Assembly (NCBI GenBank): GCA_900542635.1
Contig: UQOJ01000049.1
Location: 1 to 15,354, forward strand
Direction of reading: 5' to 3'
Origin: an uncultured Collinsella sp.
Lineage (GTDB): Bacteria; Actinomycetota; Coriobacteriia; Coriobacteriales; Coriobacteriaceae
Length of the DNA stretch: 15,354 bases
Positions within the stretch are counted from its first letter, which is position 1; each line of letters opens with the position of its first letter. Of the stretch, positions 5,638 to 13,263 are shown in pieces. The position numbers were made by a program, and so were the translations under genes. The notes below the pieces were generated by a model. It was not told where the DNA came from. It did not search any database and worked only from the letters and a program-made list of their open reading frames with translations.

Positions 5638-6738
5638 GTGGAATATCTCGAGAACCCGTTTACCCCTAGCTTTGGCGAGGTTCCTGCCCATCTCGCTGGC
5701 AGACAACAGATTATTCGGGATTTGGACCGTGCCTTCTTGAGCCAGCGCAGGCGCCCAGAATTGACCTCGATCTTCTCAGGCGCACGTGGAACCGGTAAAA
5801 CCGCTCTCATGTCGTCGCTCGCGACAAGGGCGGAATCCCACGGCTGGATTGCCGTAAAGACAACCGCGCTCCCGGGAATGCTTGAGGAAATCGAGTTCGG
5901 GGCGAAACGTGCTGCCGGCCATCTTATCGACCCGTCTAACAACTTCGAAGTCACCGGTCTCGGAATTGCACCGCTCGGCAGCATCGAGGTCAATCGCGTT
6001 CACGATGCCTCAACCTGGCGTTATCGCATGAGCGACATCATCGACCAGCTCAACGAGGCTGGCACCGGTCTGCTCGTTACGGTTGACGAGGTGGACCCGA
6101 CACTCGACGAGATGATTCAGCTCGCAGCGTCGTATCAGCACTTTGTGACCGATGGAAAACGCGTCGCCCTGCTCATGGCGGGACTTCCCAACAACGTATC
6201 GACGCTACTAAACCACAAGACGGTCTCGTTTCTTCGCCGCGCCCAACAATATCATCTGGGTCGCATTGCCGACTATGACGTGCGCGAAGCCTTGATTCGC
6301 ACAATTCAGGAAAACGATCGCCTGGCAGATGCTGAGGGAATCGATAGAGCCGTTCGCTCGATCTCTGGTTTTCCCTTCCTATTGCAACTCGTAGGCTACC
6401 GTGCCTGGGATCTCACAAGCGATTCGAAGGAAATCTCGTCACGCGACTTTGACCTGGGAATCAAAATCGCGCGCGACGAGATGGACGACCGAATTCTCGC
6501 GGCAACCTATCGGGAACTCACTGCAGAAGACAAGCGATTCCTCATCGCCATGCTCGATGACGAGGAAGAGTCCACCACCGCCGACCTTGTCGAGCGCCTT
6601 AAGCGTTCGCCGCAGCAGGTCTCCCGCTACCGACGCCGCATGATAGACGCCGGCATCATTGGGGAACGTGGGCGCGGAATCGTCGCTTTTGAATTGCCAT
6701 TCTTCCGCGACTATCTCGCCGCTCAATGCGTGAAATAG
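5638..6738 (+). CDS. AAA ATPase with C-terminal winged helix (paralogue 1)
   Basis: A 366-residue cytoplasmic P-loop ATPase. It begins with YLENPFTPSFG, then Walker A GARGTGKT (48-55), Walker B LLVTVDEVD (145-153) and a sensor-like LLMAGLPNNV (178-187), followed by SFLRRAQQYHLGRI (197-210). Residues about 235-255 carry SGFPFLLQLVGYRAWD. The last ~70 residues (LTAEDKRFLIAML onward, with SPQQVSRYRRRMIDAGII) look like a winged-helix DNA-binding domain, as in Orc1/Cdc6-like and COG1672-type ATPases. The same order and several identical motifs occur in the protein encoded at 9285-10403, so the two are paralogues. GTG 5638 follows AAAGGAGAG (5625-5633). Palindromes lie on both sides (5486-5520 and 6745-6775). 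The ATPase call is firm; its biological job is unknown. Confidence 0.87.
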   Translation: MEYLENPFTPSFGEVPAHLAGRQQIIRDLDRAFLSQRRRPELTSIFSGARGTGKTALMSSLATRAESHGWIAVKTTALPGMLEEIEFGAKRAAGHLIDPSNNFEVTGLGIAPLGSIEVNRVHDASTWRYRMSDIIDQLNEAGTGLLVTVDEVDPTLDEMIQLAASYQHFVTDGKRVALLMAGLPNNVSTLLNHKTVSFLRRAQQYHLGRIADYDVREALIRTIQENDRLADAEGIDRAVRSISGFPFLLQLVGYRAWDLTSDSKEISSRDFDLGIKIARDEMDDRILAATYRELTAEDKRFLIAMLDDEEESTTADLVERLKRSPQQVSRYRRRMIDAGIIGERGRGIVAFELPFFRDYLAAQCVK

Positions 6739-6744
6739 AATTCA

Positions 6745-6775
6745 ATGTGACAAAGGGGCAGTCCCTTTGTCACAT
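6745..6775. repeat. GTGACAAAGG palindrome, copy 2
   Basis: ATGTGACAAAGGG (6745-6757) pairs with CCCTTTGTCACAT, reading 6763-6775, with GCAGT between, a 13-bp perfect stem. It fills most of the 40-base gap between two convergent genes, starting 6 bases after the ATPase stop and ending 3 bases before the uvrA2 stop. That position fits a shared bidirectional terminator. It belongs to the same family as 5486-5520 and 10471-10503. Confidence 0.92.
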
Positions 6776-6778
6776 CGC

Positions 6779-9292
6779 CTATAGGTAGCGGCCGGTAATG
6801 CTCTTGGAGCAGGCCGCGATATCCGCCGGCGTGCCGGCGCAGACGATTTGCCCGCCGGCGTCGCCACCGCCTGGGCCCATGTCAATCACATAATCGGCGT
6901 TACGGATAAGGTCGAGATCGTGTTCAATCACGATAACCGTGGCGCCCTTGGCAACAAGGCCGTCGAACACGCTCAGCAACACCTGAACATCGAGCGGATG
7001 TAGTCCAATCGTGGGCTCGTCGAACACAAATACGGCATCATCCTGCACGCGGCCCATCTCGCTCGCGAGCTTAAGGCGCTGTGCCTCACCGCCCGAAAGC
7101 GCCGGTGTGGGCTCGCCAAGCGTAAGATAACCCAGGCCCAGGTCGTGCAAGGTCTGCAAGCGCGCCTGGACTTTCTTGAGTCCCACCGTGGCGTCGAGGG
7201 CCTCGTCCACGCTCATGTCCATGAGCTGCGGCAACGTAAGCAAGCTCCCGTCCTTGCCCTCGCGATGGATATGCGAAGCTGCGTCTGCATAACGTGAGCC
7301 GCGACATGCCGGGCAGACGATCTCGACATCGGGCAAAAACTGCACGTCGAGCGATATCGATCCCGTGCCATCACACGTAGGGCAGCGCAAGGCGCCGGTA
7401 TTGTAGCTAAAGGCACCCGCCTTGTAGCCGGCCGCCTTGGCCTCGAGCGTACGGGCGAAGGCGCGACGCAGCTCGTCATGGATGTCGGCATAGGTCGCTA
7501 CCGTCGAGCGAACATTGGCGCCGATGGGCGTGGCGTCAATCAGGTTTGCGCGGCCAATGCCCTCGGCATCGACCCAACACACGTGCCCCGGCAAGCGCTC
7601 GCCAGCTGCCTGCGCCTTAAGCGCCGGGATGAGCGTCTCGAGCACCAACGTCGTCTTGCCCGAACCCGAAACACCCGTAACCGCGACCAAGCGACCGCGC
7701 TGAATATCGACTTCGAGCGGCTTGACGGTATGGATGGTATCGGTCGCCATGCGGATATGGCCCTGGTCGAACATTTCGTCGTCAGTCACCTGCGGACGCA
7801 AGCGCTTGGGCTCGGCGCGCAAAAACGGCGCGATACGGCTGTCCTGCGATTGCTCGACCTCGTCCACCGTGCCCGCGGCGATTACACTGCCGCCGCCTGC
7901 TCCGGCAACGGGGCCCATCTCGACCAGATAATCAGCCTCCACCAGCACACGTGTATCGTGGTCGACAACAACCACGGTATTGCCGTCATCCACCAGGTCG
8001 CGCATTACGCCCACCAAGCCGTCGACATTGGCAGGATGCAAGCCAATTGAGGGCTCGTCCAGCACATAGAGCACGCCTGTCGATCGGTTGCGCACCACGC
8101 GGGCGAGTTGCACGCGCTGGCGCTCACCCGTGGAGAGCGTGGCACCGGCGCGATCGAGCGAAAGGTAATCGAGACCCAGGTCGACCAGACGACGAGCCGT
8201 GCTCAAAAACGAATCGCAGATATCCGTCGCCATGGGCCGCATCTCGGCCGGCAAGGATGCGGGCACCCCGCGCACCCACTCGATCGCATCACCAAGCGTC
8301 ATGGCCGCGGCCTGAGCCAGATTGATACCGCGCACCTGGGGCTGGCGCGCAGCCTCGGAGAGACGCGTGCCGGCGCAGTCACGGCATGGTCCCTCGCGCA
8401 AAAAGCGAGCCACACGCTTAAGCCCCTTATCGTCCTTAACCTTGGCGAGCGCATTCTCAACGGTATAGACGGCGTTGTAATAGGTAAAGTCGAGCGGCGT
8501 GGCGCCCTCCCCGTTTTTGGGAACGTAGAGAATGTGCTTCTTAACCGCCGGGCCGTGGAACACGATGTCGCGCTCTTGAGGCGTGAGCTGGTTAAACGGC
8601 ACGTCGGTACGCACGCCCATCTCGCCTGCCACCTGCTTCATCAAATCCCACATGAGCGTGCCCCAGGGAAGGACCGCGCCCTCGTTGATAGTCTTTGACT
8701 CGTCGGGTACCAGGCTCGCTTCGTCCACCTCGCGCATGACACCGGTGCCGCCGCAGGTGGGGCATGCACCGCCGCTGTTAAAGGCAAGGTCCTCGGCACT
8801 CGGCGCGTAGAACTCGCGGCCGCATGTCGGACACGTGAGCGACAGGCCCGCAGCTACGTTAAGGCTCGGCTCCACACGCGCCCCGCAATGCGGGCACACG
8901 TGATGGGCGCAACGGCTAAAGAGCAGACGCAGGCTGTTGTTGAGCTCGGTCATGGTACCAAAGGTCGAGCGCACGCCCGGCACGCTGGGGCGCTGATGCA
9001 ATGCGAGCGCCGCCGGCACGTGCAGCACCTCGTCCACCTGGGCGTGTTCGGCCTGCGTCAGACGACGGCGGGTATAGGTGCTGAGCGCCTCAAGATAGCG
9101 ACGCGAGCCCTCGGCATAAAGAACCCCCAGCGCCAGCGAACTCTTGCCCGAACCCGATACGCCGGCAATGCCCACGAGCTTTCCCAGCGGAATGTCGATA
9201 TCGATGTCCTTGAGGTTGTGTACACGCGCGCCGCGCACCTCGATAGCCTGCGGGCTCATCTTCTGTTCCGTCACCTTTATCACCCTACTCAT
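6779..9292 (-). CDS. UvrA2-type ABC ATPase lacking the UvrB-binding domain
   Basis: An 837-residue tandem ABC ATPase of the UvrA family. First half: Walker A GVSGSGKS (44-51), then a zinc module (CPHC 133-136, CPTC 154-157, CPTC 177-180), the signature STGERQRVQLARV and LDEPSIGLHP. Second half: GVSGSGKTT, CPTCDGTG...CPACRGSRY, signature LSGGEAQRLKLAS and FDEPTIGLHP. In standard UvrA (about 940 residues) roughly 115 residues that bind UvrB lie between LRLLFAR and the first zinc finger. Here LRLLFSR (121-127) runs straight into the zinc cysteines. That deletion marks the UvrA2 / DrrC-like class, implicated in DNA-damage tolerance or resistance to DNA-binding drugs, not in UvrB-dependent repair. 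ATG 9292 overlaps the upstream ATPase stop by 8 bases and has no ribosome site; ATG 9259 with AAGGTGA upstream is an alternative. Translation is probably coupled to the ATPase gene. Confidence 0.92.
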   Translation of the reverse strand: MSRVIKVTEQKMSPQAIEVRGARVHNLKDIDIDIPLGKLVGIAGVSGSGKSSLALGVLYAEGSRRYLEALSTYTRRRLTQAEHAQVDEVLHVPAALALHQRPSVPGVRSTFGTMTELNNSLRLLFSRCAHHVCPHCGARVEPSLNVAAGLSLTCPTCGREFYAPSAEDLAFNSGGACPTCGGTGVMREVDEASLVPDESKTINEGAVLPWGTLMWDLMKQVAGEMGVRTDVPFNQLTPQERDIVFHGPAVKKHILYVPKNGEGATPLDFTYYNAVYTVENALAKVKDDKGLKRVARFLREGPCRDCAGTRLSEAARQPQVRGINLAQAAAMTLGDAIEWVRGVPASLPAEMRPMATDICDSFLSTARRLVDLGLDYLSLDRAGATLSTGERQRVQLARVVRNRSTGVLYVLDEPSIGLHPANVDGLVGVMRDLVDDGNTVVVVDHDTRVLVEADYLVEMGPVAGAGGGSVIAAGTVDEVEQSQDSRIAPFLRAEPKRLRPQVTDDEMFDQGHIRMATDTIHTVKPLEVDIQRGRLVAVTGVSGSGKTTLVLETLIPALKAQAAGERLPGHVCWVDAEGIGRANLIDATPIGANVRSTVATYADIHDELRRAFARTLEAKAAGYKAGAFSYNTGALRCPTCDGTGSISLDVQFLPDVEIVCPACRGSRYADAASHIHREGKDGSLLTLPQLMDMSVDEALDATVGLKKVQARLQTLHDLGLGYLTLGEPTPALSGGEAQRLKLASEMGRVQDDAVFVFDEPTIGLHPLDVQVLLSVFDGLVAKGATVIVIEHDLDLIRNADYVIDMGPGGGDAGGQIVCAGTPADIAACSKSITGRYL

Positions 9293-10403
9293 GCCATAAA
9301 ACTCGATCGCGAATGTACGCGCCCAGCATGGGCACCGTATACCGGACGAGGCCGTATCCAGCTGCCTCGATGACGCGCTCGCGAATCAGGCTTGCGCGAT
9401 ATTTACTCGCCCAGCTTTGGGTTCGGTCGCAACGCTCAATGATGTCCGCCATGCGCGTCGGCTTGTCCTCGTCAACCGCCATAGCCTCGATAAAGAGGCG
9501 CTGTGGACTGCGCAGCCCGTAATACAGGGGCGCGTCAACCGCTTCGTAGAACTCGGAGACGGCATCCGCGTGCCCAGCCTCAACATCGCGCTCTTCAATG
9601 ACCTGCGAGCCACGCCGGACAGCAGAGCGCCACATGTAATAGCCCACCAGCTGAACCATATAGGGATGCCCCATGCTCTTGCGCGCCGCAAGGTCCGCCG
9701 TCTCCGCATCAACGTAAAGACCAGCGTCTTTGACCGTCTGGATATACGAATCGCGCACTTTGGGCAAAGAAATCGCCCCCAGCGTACGCTGCTGAGCACG
9801 CCGCAAAAACGTCACGCTCGGCTCTTCGAGCAAGTCATCAACCATACTGGGTAAGCCGGCGAACACCAGCACAAGACCACGCTGGTCGCTATCGGACAAG
9901 CCCGTGGCATCCTGATCTCCGAGCACCTGCTGATAGAGAACGGCAAGTGCCGCCAGTTCCTCGATAGACGCAGATTGCGCCTCGTCAATCGCAAACAGTA
10001 TGCCCTTGCCCGGACCGAGCTTCTTGAGGCGCTCGTTGACCAGCCCTCGTAACGTCTCGCCCTTTGCTCGCGCCGCCTCGACCGACATCCGGCCAAACGA
10101 CGGACCGAACTCCATTGACGTCACAACCGGCCTATTCGAGCGAAGCGCATCGGCCAGGCGGTCGCATAAGCCAAGCGAGGCGGAATCGGAGACAACCGCC
10201 CATCCGCGCTCATTGGCTAGACGTTGCAGCTCCCGCAGGAGAACCGTCTTGCCGCAGCCGCGGTTTCCCGTAATGAGCATGAGCCTGCCCGGCGCTCCAG
10301 CGCCGTTATCGAGCCCCTCCTCGAAATCTTCGATGACCGACTCTCGACCGATGAGCATCGGAGGCCGCTTGCCTGCCGTTGGCTTAAAGGGATTTGGATT
10401 CAT
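9285..10403 (-). CDS. AAA ATPase with C-terminal winged helix (paralogue 2)
   Basis: A 372-residue P-loop ATPase with the same plan as the protein at 5638-6738. N-terminal NPFKPTAGKRPPMLIGR, Walker A GNRGCGKT (46-53), Walker B ILFAIDEAQ (135-143), LVFAGLPSMV (179-188), then TFLRRAQQRTLGAI (198-211) and HPYMVQLVGYYMW. The C-terminal ~70 residues (SPQRLFIEAM, then SWASKYRASLIRERVIEAA) look like a winged helix. Relative to paralogue 1 it has a longer loop after Walker B (AQSASIEEL to QRGL). GAGGAGG (10415-10409) gives a strong ribosome site for ATG 10403. The stop overlaps the uvrA2 start (ATGAGTAG), making a two-gene operon, which suggests the ATPase and UvrA2 act together. Three tandem repeats cover its likely promoter. 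Function unknown. Confidence 0.87.
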   Translation of the reverse strand: MNPNPFKPTAGKRPPMLIGRESVIEDFEEGLDNGAGAPGRLMLITGNRGCGKTVLLRELQRLANERGWAVVSDSASLGLCDRLADALRSNRPVVTSMEFGPSFGRMSVEAARAKGETLRGLVNERLKKLGPGKGILFAIDEAQSASIEELAALAVLYQQVLGDQDATGLSDSDQRGLVLVFAGLPSMVDDLLEEPSVTFLRRAQQRTLGAISLPKVRDSYIQTVKDAGLYVDAETADLAARKSMGHPYMVQLVGYYMWRSAVRRGSQVIEERDVEAGHADAVSEFYEAVDAPLYYGLRSPQRLFIEAMAVDEDKPTRMADIIERCDRTQSWASKYRASLIRERVIEAAGYGLVRYTVPMLGAYIRDRVLWHE

Positions 10404-10437
10404 GTCGGCCTCCTCGGATCGGTAAACCCTGGTAATA

Positions 10438-10467
10438 GTTATACCAACTTATACCGAGTTATACCAA
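10438..10467 (-). promoter_or_regulatory. Three 10-bp tandem repeats over the likely promoter of the ATPase-uvrA2 operon
   Basis: On the minus strand three units follow one another without gaps: TTGGTATAAC (10467-10458), TCGGTATAAG (10457-10448) and TTGGTATAAC (10447-10438). The 10-base period is about one DNA turn, so a protein could bind all three on one face. TTGGTA of the first unit and TATAAC of the last are 18 bases apart and fit as -35 and -10, placing the transcript start near 10430 and the ribosome site about 15 bases later. Repressor or activator sites laid over a promoter are the likely reading; the regulator may be one of the two winged-helix ATPases. Confidence 0.7.
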
Positions 10468-10470
10468 TAG

Positions 10471-10503
10471 CATGTGACAAAGGGGGTGTCCCTTTGTCAC
10501 ATG
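10471..10503. repeat. GTGACAAAGG palindrome, copy 3
   Basis: CATGTGACAAAGGG (10471-10484) pairs with CCCTTTGTCACATG (10490-10503) around a 5-base GGTGT centre. It begins just upstream of the tandem repeats of the ATPase promoter. It overlaps the end of the TetM-like gene, whose last codon ATG and stop TGA (10502-10497 on the minus strand) come from the arm. Copies 1 and 2 are at 5486-5520 and 6745-6775. Confidence 0.92.
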
Positions 10504-12500
10504 TGGCCGAAAAACTCTGCGTCTGCCGCTCGCCAAGGGCGGAAGGTGGCGGGGTCGACCTTTACGTGCGCCGCGGCGGGTACGTCGTACCATTTGACCG
10601 TGTAACCGGCACCGTGAGAGCAAAAGACTGAGTCGGGCGTGTTGGGCAGATCGGCCTCGGGCTCATAGGCGGCCGTCTCGATGACGTGCTCGGCATCATG
10701 GCAAGCCGCATAGCCGGCGAACTCCAGGTACAGATGACCGCGACCGCTCGTGTAGGCAGCCACCTCCAGCGCGTAATCCTGCACCTCGGATGCCGGCACG
10801 CGACCCACAAGCTTCGCCCGGTCGCCCGTCATCGTCGGCGGCTCGTACTCGGCACCCATGCGCGTGGCATCCGAGAGCGCCCGGCCCACGCACTCCCCCG
10901 GCACCTCGAGCTCAAAGCGGTACCACGGCTCCAACAGCACCGCCGCGCCAGCCTCACGTGCCTGCATGAGCCCCTGGCGAATCGCGCGATACGTGGCCTG
11001 GCGAAAATCGCCGCCCTCGGTGTGCTTGGCATGCGCACGGCCGCCCGTGAGCGTAATGCGCACATCGGTGATGGGCGAGCCGGTCAGCACGCCCAGGTGA
11101 TCGCGCTCCATAGCGTTGGTGAGCGCCAAACGCTGCCAGTTAAGATCGAGCTCGTCGGTCGAGGTCACGGTGCCAAACTGCATGCCCGAGCCCGCCGACA
11201 ACGGCTCCAAGCGCAGATGTACCTCGGCATAGTGGCGCAGCGGCTCAAAGTGGCCCACGCCCTCGACCGGCTGCGAAATAGTCTCCTTATAGAGAACGCC
11301 GCCAGACTCAAACGCAACCGAAAGGCCAAAGCGATCGGCCAACACCCGCTGCACGACCTCGAGTTGCACGGCGCCCATCAGCTGCAAATGAATCTGCTCA
11401 AGATGAGTGTTCCAGCTTACGCCGAGCATGGGATCTTCATCCGCCAATTCGGTAAGCGCCCGAAATACGCTATGGACATCGTACTCGCCCGGCAGCACGG
11501 TATAGGTAAGAACCGGCGCAATGACAGGCGCATCGCCCGCGGGCTCCGCGCCCAAGGCATCACCCGGGCGAACGTGCGCAAGTCCCGTCACAGCGCAGAT
11601 GCCGCCAGCGGCAACCTCCTGGGCAAGTTCGCACTTCTCGCCGTTATAGATACGGACCTGATCGATTTTCTGCTCCCAGGGCTCAACACCGGAGCGTCCC
11701 TCAATCACCTGCTTTGCGCGCAGCACACCACCCGTCACCTTAACCCAGGCAAGGCGCTCACCACGGTCCCCACGACTCACACGATAAACTCGCGCCGCAA
11801 ACTCCTGGGGCCATGTCCGTTCACGCATCAGCGCACACACGCCGTCGAGCAGCTCGCCCACGCCTTGGTCCTTGAGCGCCGAGCCGGCAAAGCAGGGAAA
11901 CAGCTTTCGCTCGGCCACCATGCGCGAAAGCGTGGCAGCCGAAAGCTCCCCCGCGTCGAGAAACTCGTCGAGTGCCGCCTCGTCCAGCGCTGCGGCATCC
12001 TCTTGCACGGCGCCACCCGCCAGCAGCTCGCCGGCATCCAGACAGCCTTCGGAAAGACGCTGCCCAAGCTGGGCCAGCAACGCATCGCGACCAGGGTTCT
12101 CAAGATCGATCTTGTTGATAAAAATGAACGTAGGTATGTCATAGCGCGCAAGCAGGCGCCACAGGGTTTCGGTATGCCCCTGCACGCCGTCGTTGGCGCC
12201 CACAACCAAAATCGCGTAGTCGAGTGCGCGCAGCGTGCGCTCCGCCTCGGCAGAAAAATCGACATGTCCCGGCGCATCCACGAGCATGACGTGAGTATCG
12301 CCATGGTCGAGCACAGCCTGCGACGAGAAGATCGTAATACCGCGCTCGCGCTCAATCTCGTTCGTATCCAGATGCGAATCGCCATTGTCCACGCGGCCGC
12401 GCTTGCGAATGCGGCCCGCGTTGAATAGCATGGCCTCGGTCAACGTGGTCTTGCCGGCATCGACATGCGCCAAGATTCCAACGACCGCTTGCTTCGACAT
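10497..12500 (-). CDS. TetM-like (EF-G-related) translational GTPase, probably not a true tetracycline-resistance protein
   Basis: A 667-residue five-domain GTPase related to ribosomal protection proteins and EF-G. G motifs are AHVDAGKTT (11-19), ERERGITI (50-57), DAPGHVDF (75-82) and NKID (129-132). In domain IV, where Tet(M) and Tet(O) carry the Y-S-P-V-S-T loop that displaces tetracycline, this protein reads KHTEGGDFRQATYRAIRQGL (H493 onward). The C-terminus adds PDSVFCSHGAGY and VKWYDV. As I recall, both features are typical of a chromosomal TetM-like family of unknown role in Firmicutes and Coriobacteriia. It likely acts on stalled or special ribosome states; drug resistance should not be assumed. 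ATG 12500 follows AGAGGAGA; the 23-codon extension to 12569 has no ribosome site. The stop is inside palindrome copy 3. Confidence 0.88.
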   Translation of the reverse strand: MSKQAVVGILAHVDAGKTTLTEAMLFNAGRIRKRGRVDNGDSHLDTNEIERERGITIFSSQAVLDHGDTHVMLVDAPGHVDFSAEAERTLRALDYAILVVGANDGVQGHTETLWRLLARYDIPTFIFINKIDLENPGRDALLAQLGQRLSEGCLDAGELLAGGAVQEDAAALDEAALDEFLDAGELSAATLSRMVAERKLFPCFAGSALKDQGVGELLDGVCALMRERTWPQEFAARVYRVSRGDRGERLAWVKVTGGVLRAKQVIEGRSGVEPWEQKIDQVRIYNGEKCELAQEVAAGGICAVTGLAHVRPGDALGAEPAGDAPVIAPVLTYTVLPGEYDVHSVFRALTELADEDPMLGVSWNTHLEQIHLQLMGAVQLEVVQRVLADRFGLSVAFESGGVLYKETISQPVEGVGHFEPLRHYAEVHLRLEPLSAGSGMQFGTVTSTDELDLNWQRLALTNAMERDHLGVLTGSPITDVRITLTGGRAHAKHTEGGDFRQATYRAIRQGLMQAREAGAAVLLEPWYRFELEVPGECVGRALSDATRMGAEYEPPTMTGDRAKLVGRVPASEVQDYALEVAAYTSGRGHLYLEFAGYAACHDAEHVIETAAYEPEADLPNTPDSVFCSHGAGYTVKWYDVPAAAHVKVDPATFRPWRAADAEFFGHM

Positions 12501-12560
12501 GGCTCTCCTCTTATTGCAAGCCCATCGCACGCGGCAACGGGCGTCCTCATTCCACACTGG

Positions 12561-12589
12561 ATGATACAATTTACGGGCCGGCGGGCGAA
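12561..12589 (-). promoter_or_regulatory. Possible promoter of the TetM-like gene
   Basis: On the minus strand TTCGCC (12589-12584) and TATCAT (12566-12561) are 17 bases apart; the second is one change from TATAAT, the first is a weak -35. A start near 12553 would give a leader of about 50 bases before ATG 12500. The rest of the gap up to the terminator at 12688 shows nothing I can assign. Confidence 0.35.
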
Positions 12590-12687
12590 GCGGGCCCTAT
12601 CCCCCGACCGAGCTCATCGCCCTGCGTTGCCGCGCGGCGATTTTCGTAGGTTCGCGCCTTGCGAAAGCCGGCTTGCAAAACAGCCAG

Positions 12688-12725
12688 CGAACGAAAATGG
12701 CCCCACCCGGGGCCATTTTCGTTCG
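12688..12725 (-). terminator. Strong terminator hairpin after the GNAT gene
   Basis: CGAACGAAAATGGCCCC (12688-12704) pairs perfectly with GGGGCCATTTTCGTTCG (12709-12725) over a four-base loop, a 17-bp stem. Read on the minus strand the 3' arm has ATTTTCGTT, so the T run is inside the arm. It lies 28 bases past the end of the GNAT gene. Being symmetric it could also stop plus-strand transcripts. Confidence 0.82.
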
Positions 12726-12753
12726 TGCAAATTGTTGACACGCGTCCCCGCTC

Positions 12754-13242
12754 TTATGCCTCACGCAGCCAGTCAAACGCCACGCGCGGGGTACCGTCGG
12801 ACACATACACGATGCCGGCGCGCTCAAACCCCGCCTTAATACTCGCACCCTGCATGGGCAGGTTATCCTGATGCGTGTCGATACGCAGGTGATCAGCACG
12901 CTCTTTGGCAAAGGCAAACATCGCGGCCGCGATACCGTGCGCGGTGCCGTCGGACGCCACACGGTGCAGCACGGCGTACGGAGTGTCGCTGCGCCATTGC
13001 CCGTCCTCAATTACGTCATAGCACTCGTCCGGGCCCGGTAAAAAGGCAAACGTCGCCACCACGCGGCCGTCGACTTCACACACATAGCTGCCACCGGCGG
13101 CGATATCGGCAGCCAGCTGCTCGGCAGAAGGCGTGCCCTCGGGCCACTGCGTGGCGTTGCCATGCGCGCGCATAAAGGCGCGGGCCGTGTCATAGATAGC
13201 CATGACGGCGGGAATGTCGGTATCGAGGGTTTTTCTGATCAT
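12754..13242 (-). CDS. GNAT-family N-acetyltransferase
   Basis: A 162-residue acetyltransferase that would transfer an acetyl group from acetyl-CoA to a small molecule or protein amine; the substrate is not known. The N-terminus (MIRKTLDTDIPAVMAIYD) is the usual first strand and helix, FMRAHGNATQWPEGTPS sits in the variable region, and GSYVCEVDGRVVATFAF forms the central strands. The core LHRVASDGTAHGIAAAM (motif A region), the strand LRIDTHQDNLPMQ and the end GIVYVSDGTPRVAFDW match a common GNAT subgroup. The CoA loop is not the textbook R-x-x-G-x-G/A, which is normal for this subgroup. ATG 13242 is listed; GTG 13245 just before it has slightly better spacing from TGAGGT. It is divergent from the small gene at 13320. 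Confidence 0.88.
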   Translation of the reverse strand: MIRKTLDTDIPAVMAIYDTARAFMRAHGNATQWPEGTPSAEQLAADIAAGGSYVCEVDGRVVATFAFLPGPDECYDVIEDGQWRSDTPYAVLHRVASDGTAHGIAAAMFAFAKERADHLRIDTHQDNLPMQGASIKAGFERAGIVYVSDGTPRVAFDWLREA

Positions 13243-13263
13243 CACGCGGCGACCTCACGTTTA

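Noticed and set aside
6779..9292. Canonical uvrA
   Set aside because: About 100 residues shorter, and the UvrB-binding segment before the first zinc finger is missing.
5486..10503. CRISPR-like array from the repeated palindromes
   Set aside because: Copies are more than 1 kb apart with whole genes between, and no cas genes are present.
10686..12428. A 580-codon open frame on the plus strand
   Set aside because: It lies opposite the TetM-like gene, whose motifs are unmistakable. High GC keeps the opposite frame open; the translation is rich in His, Arg and Leu with no domain.
10497..12500. Antibiotic-resistance gene tet(W) or tet(M)
   Set aside because: The domain IV loop needed for tetracycline release differs and the C-terminus is extended.
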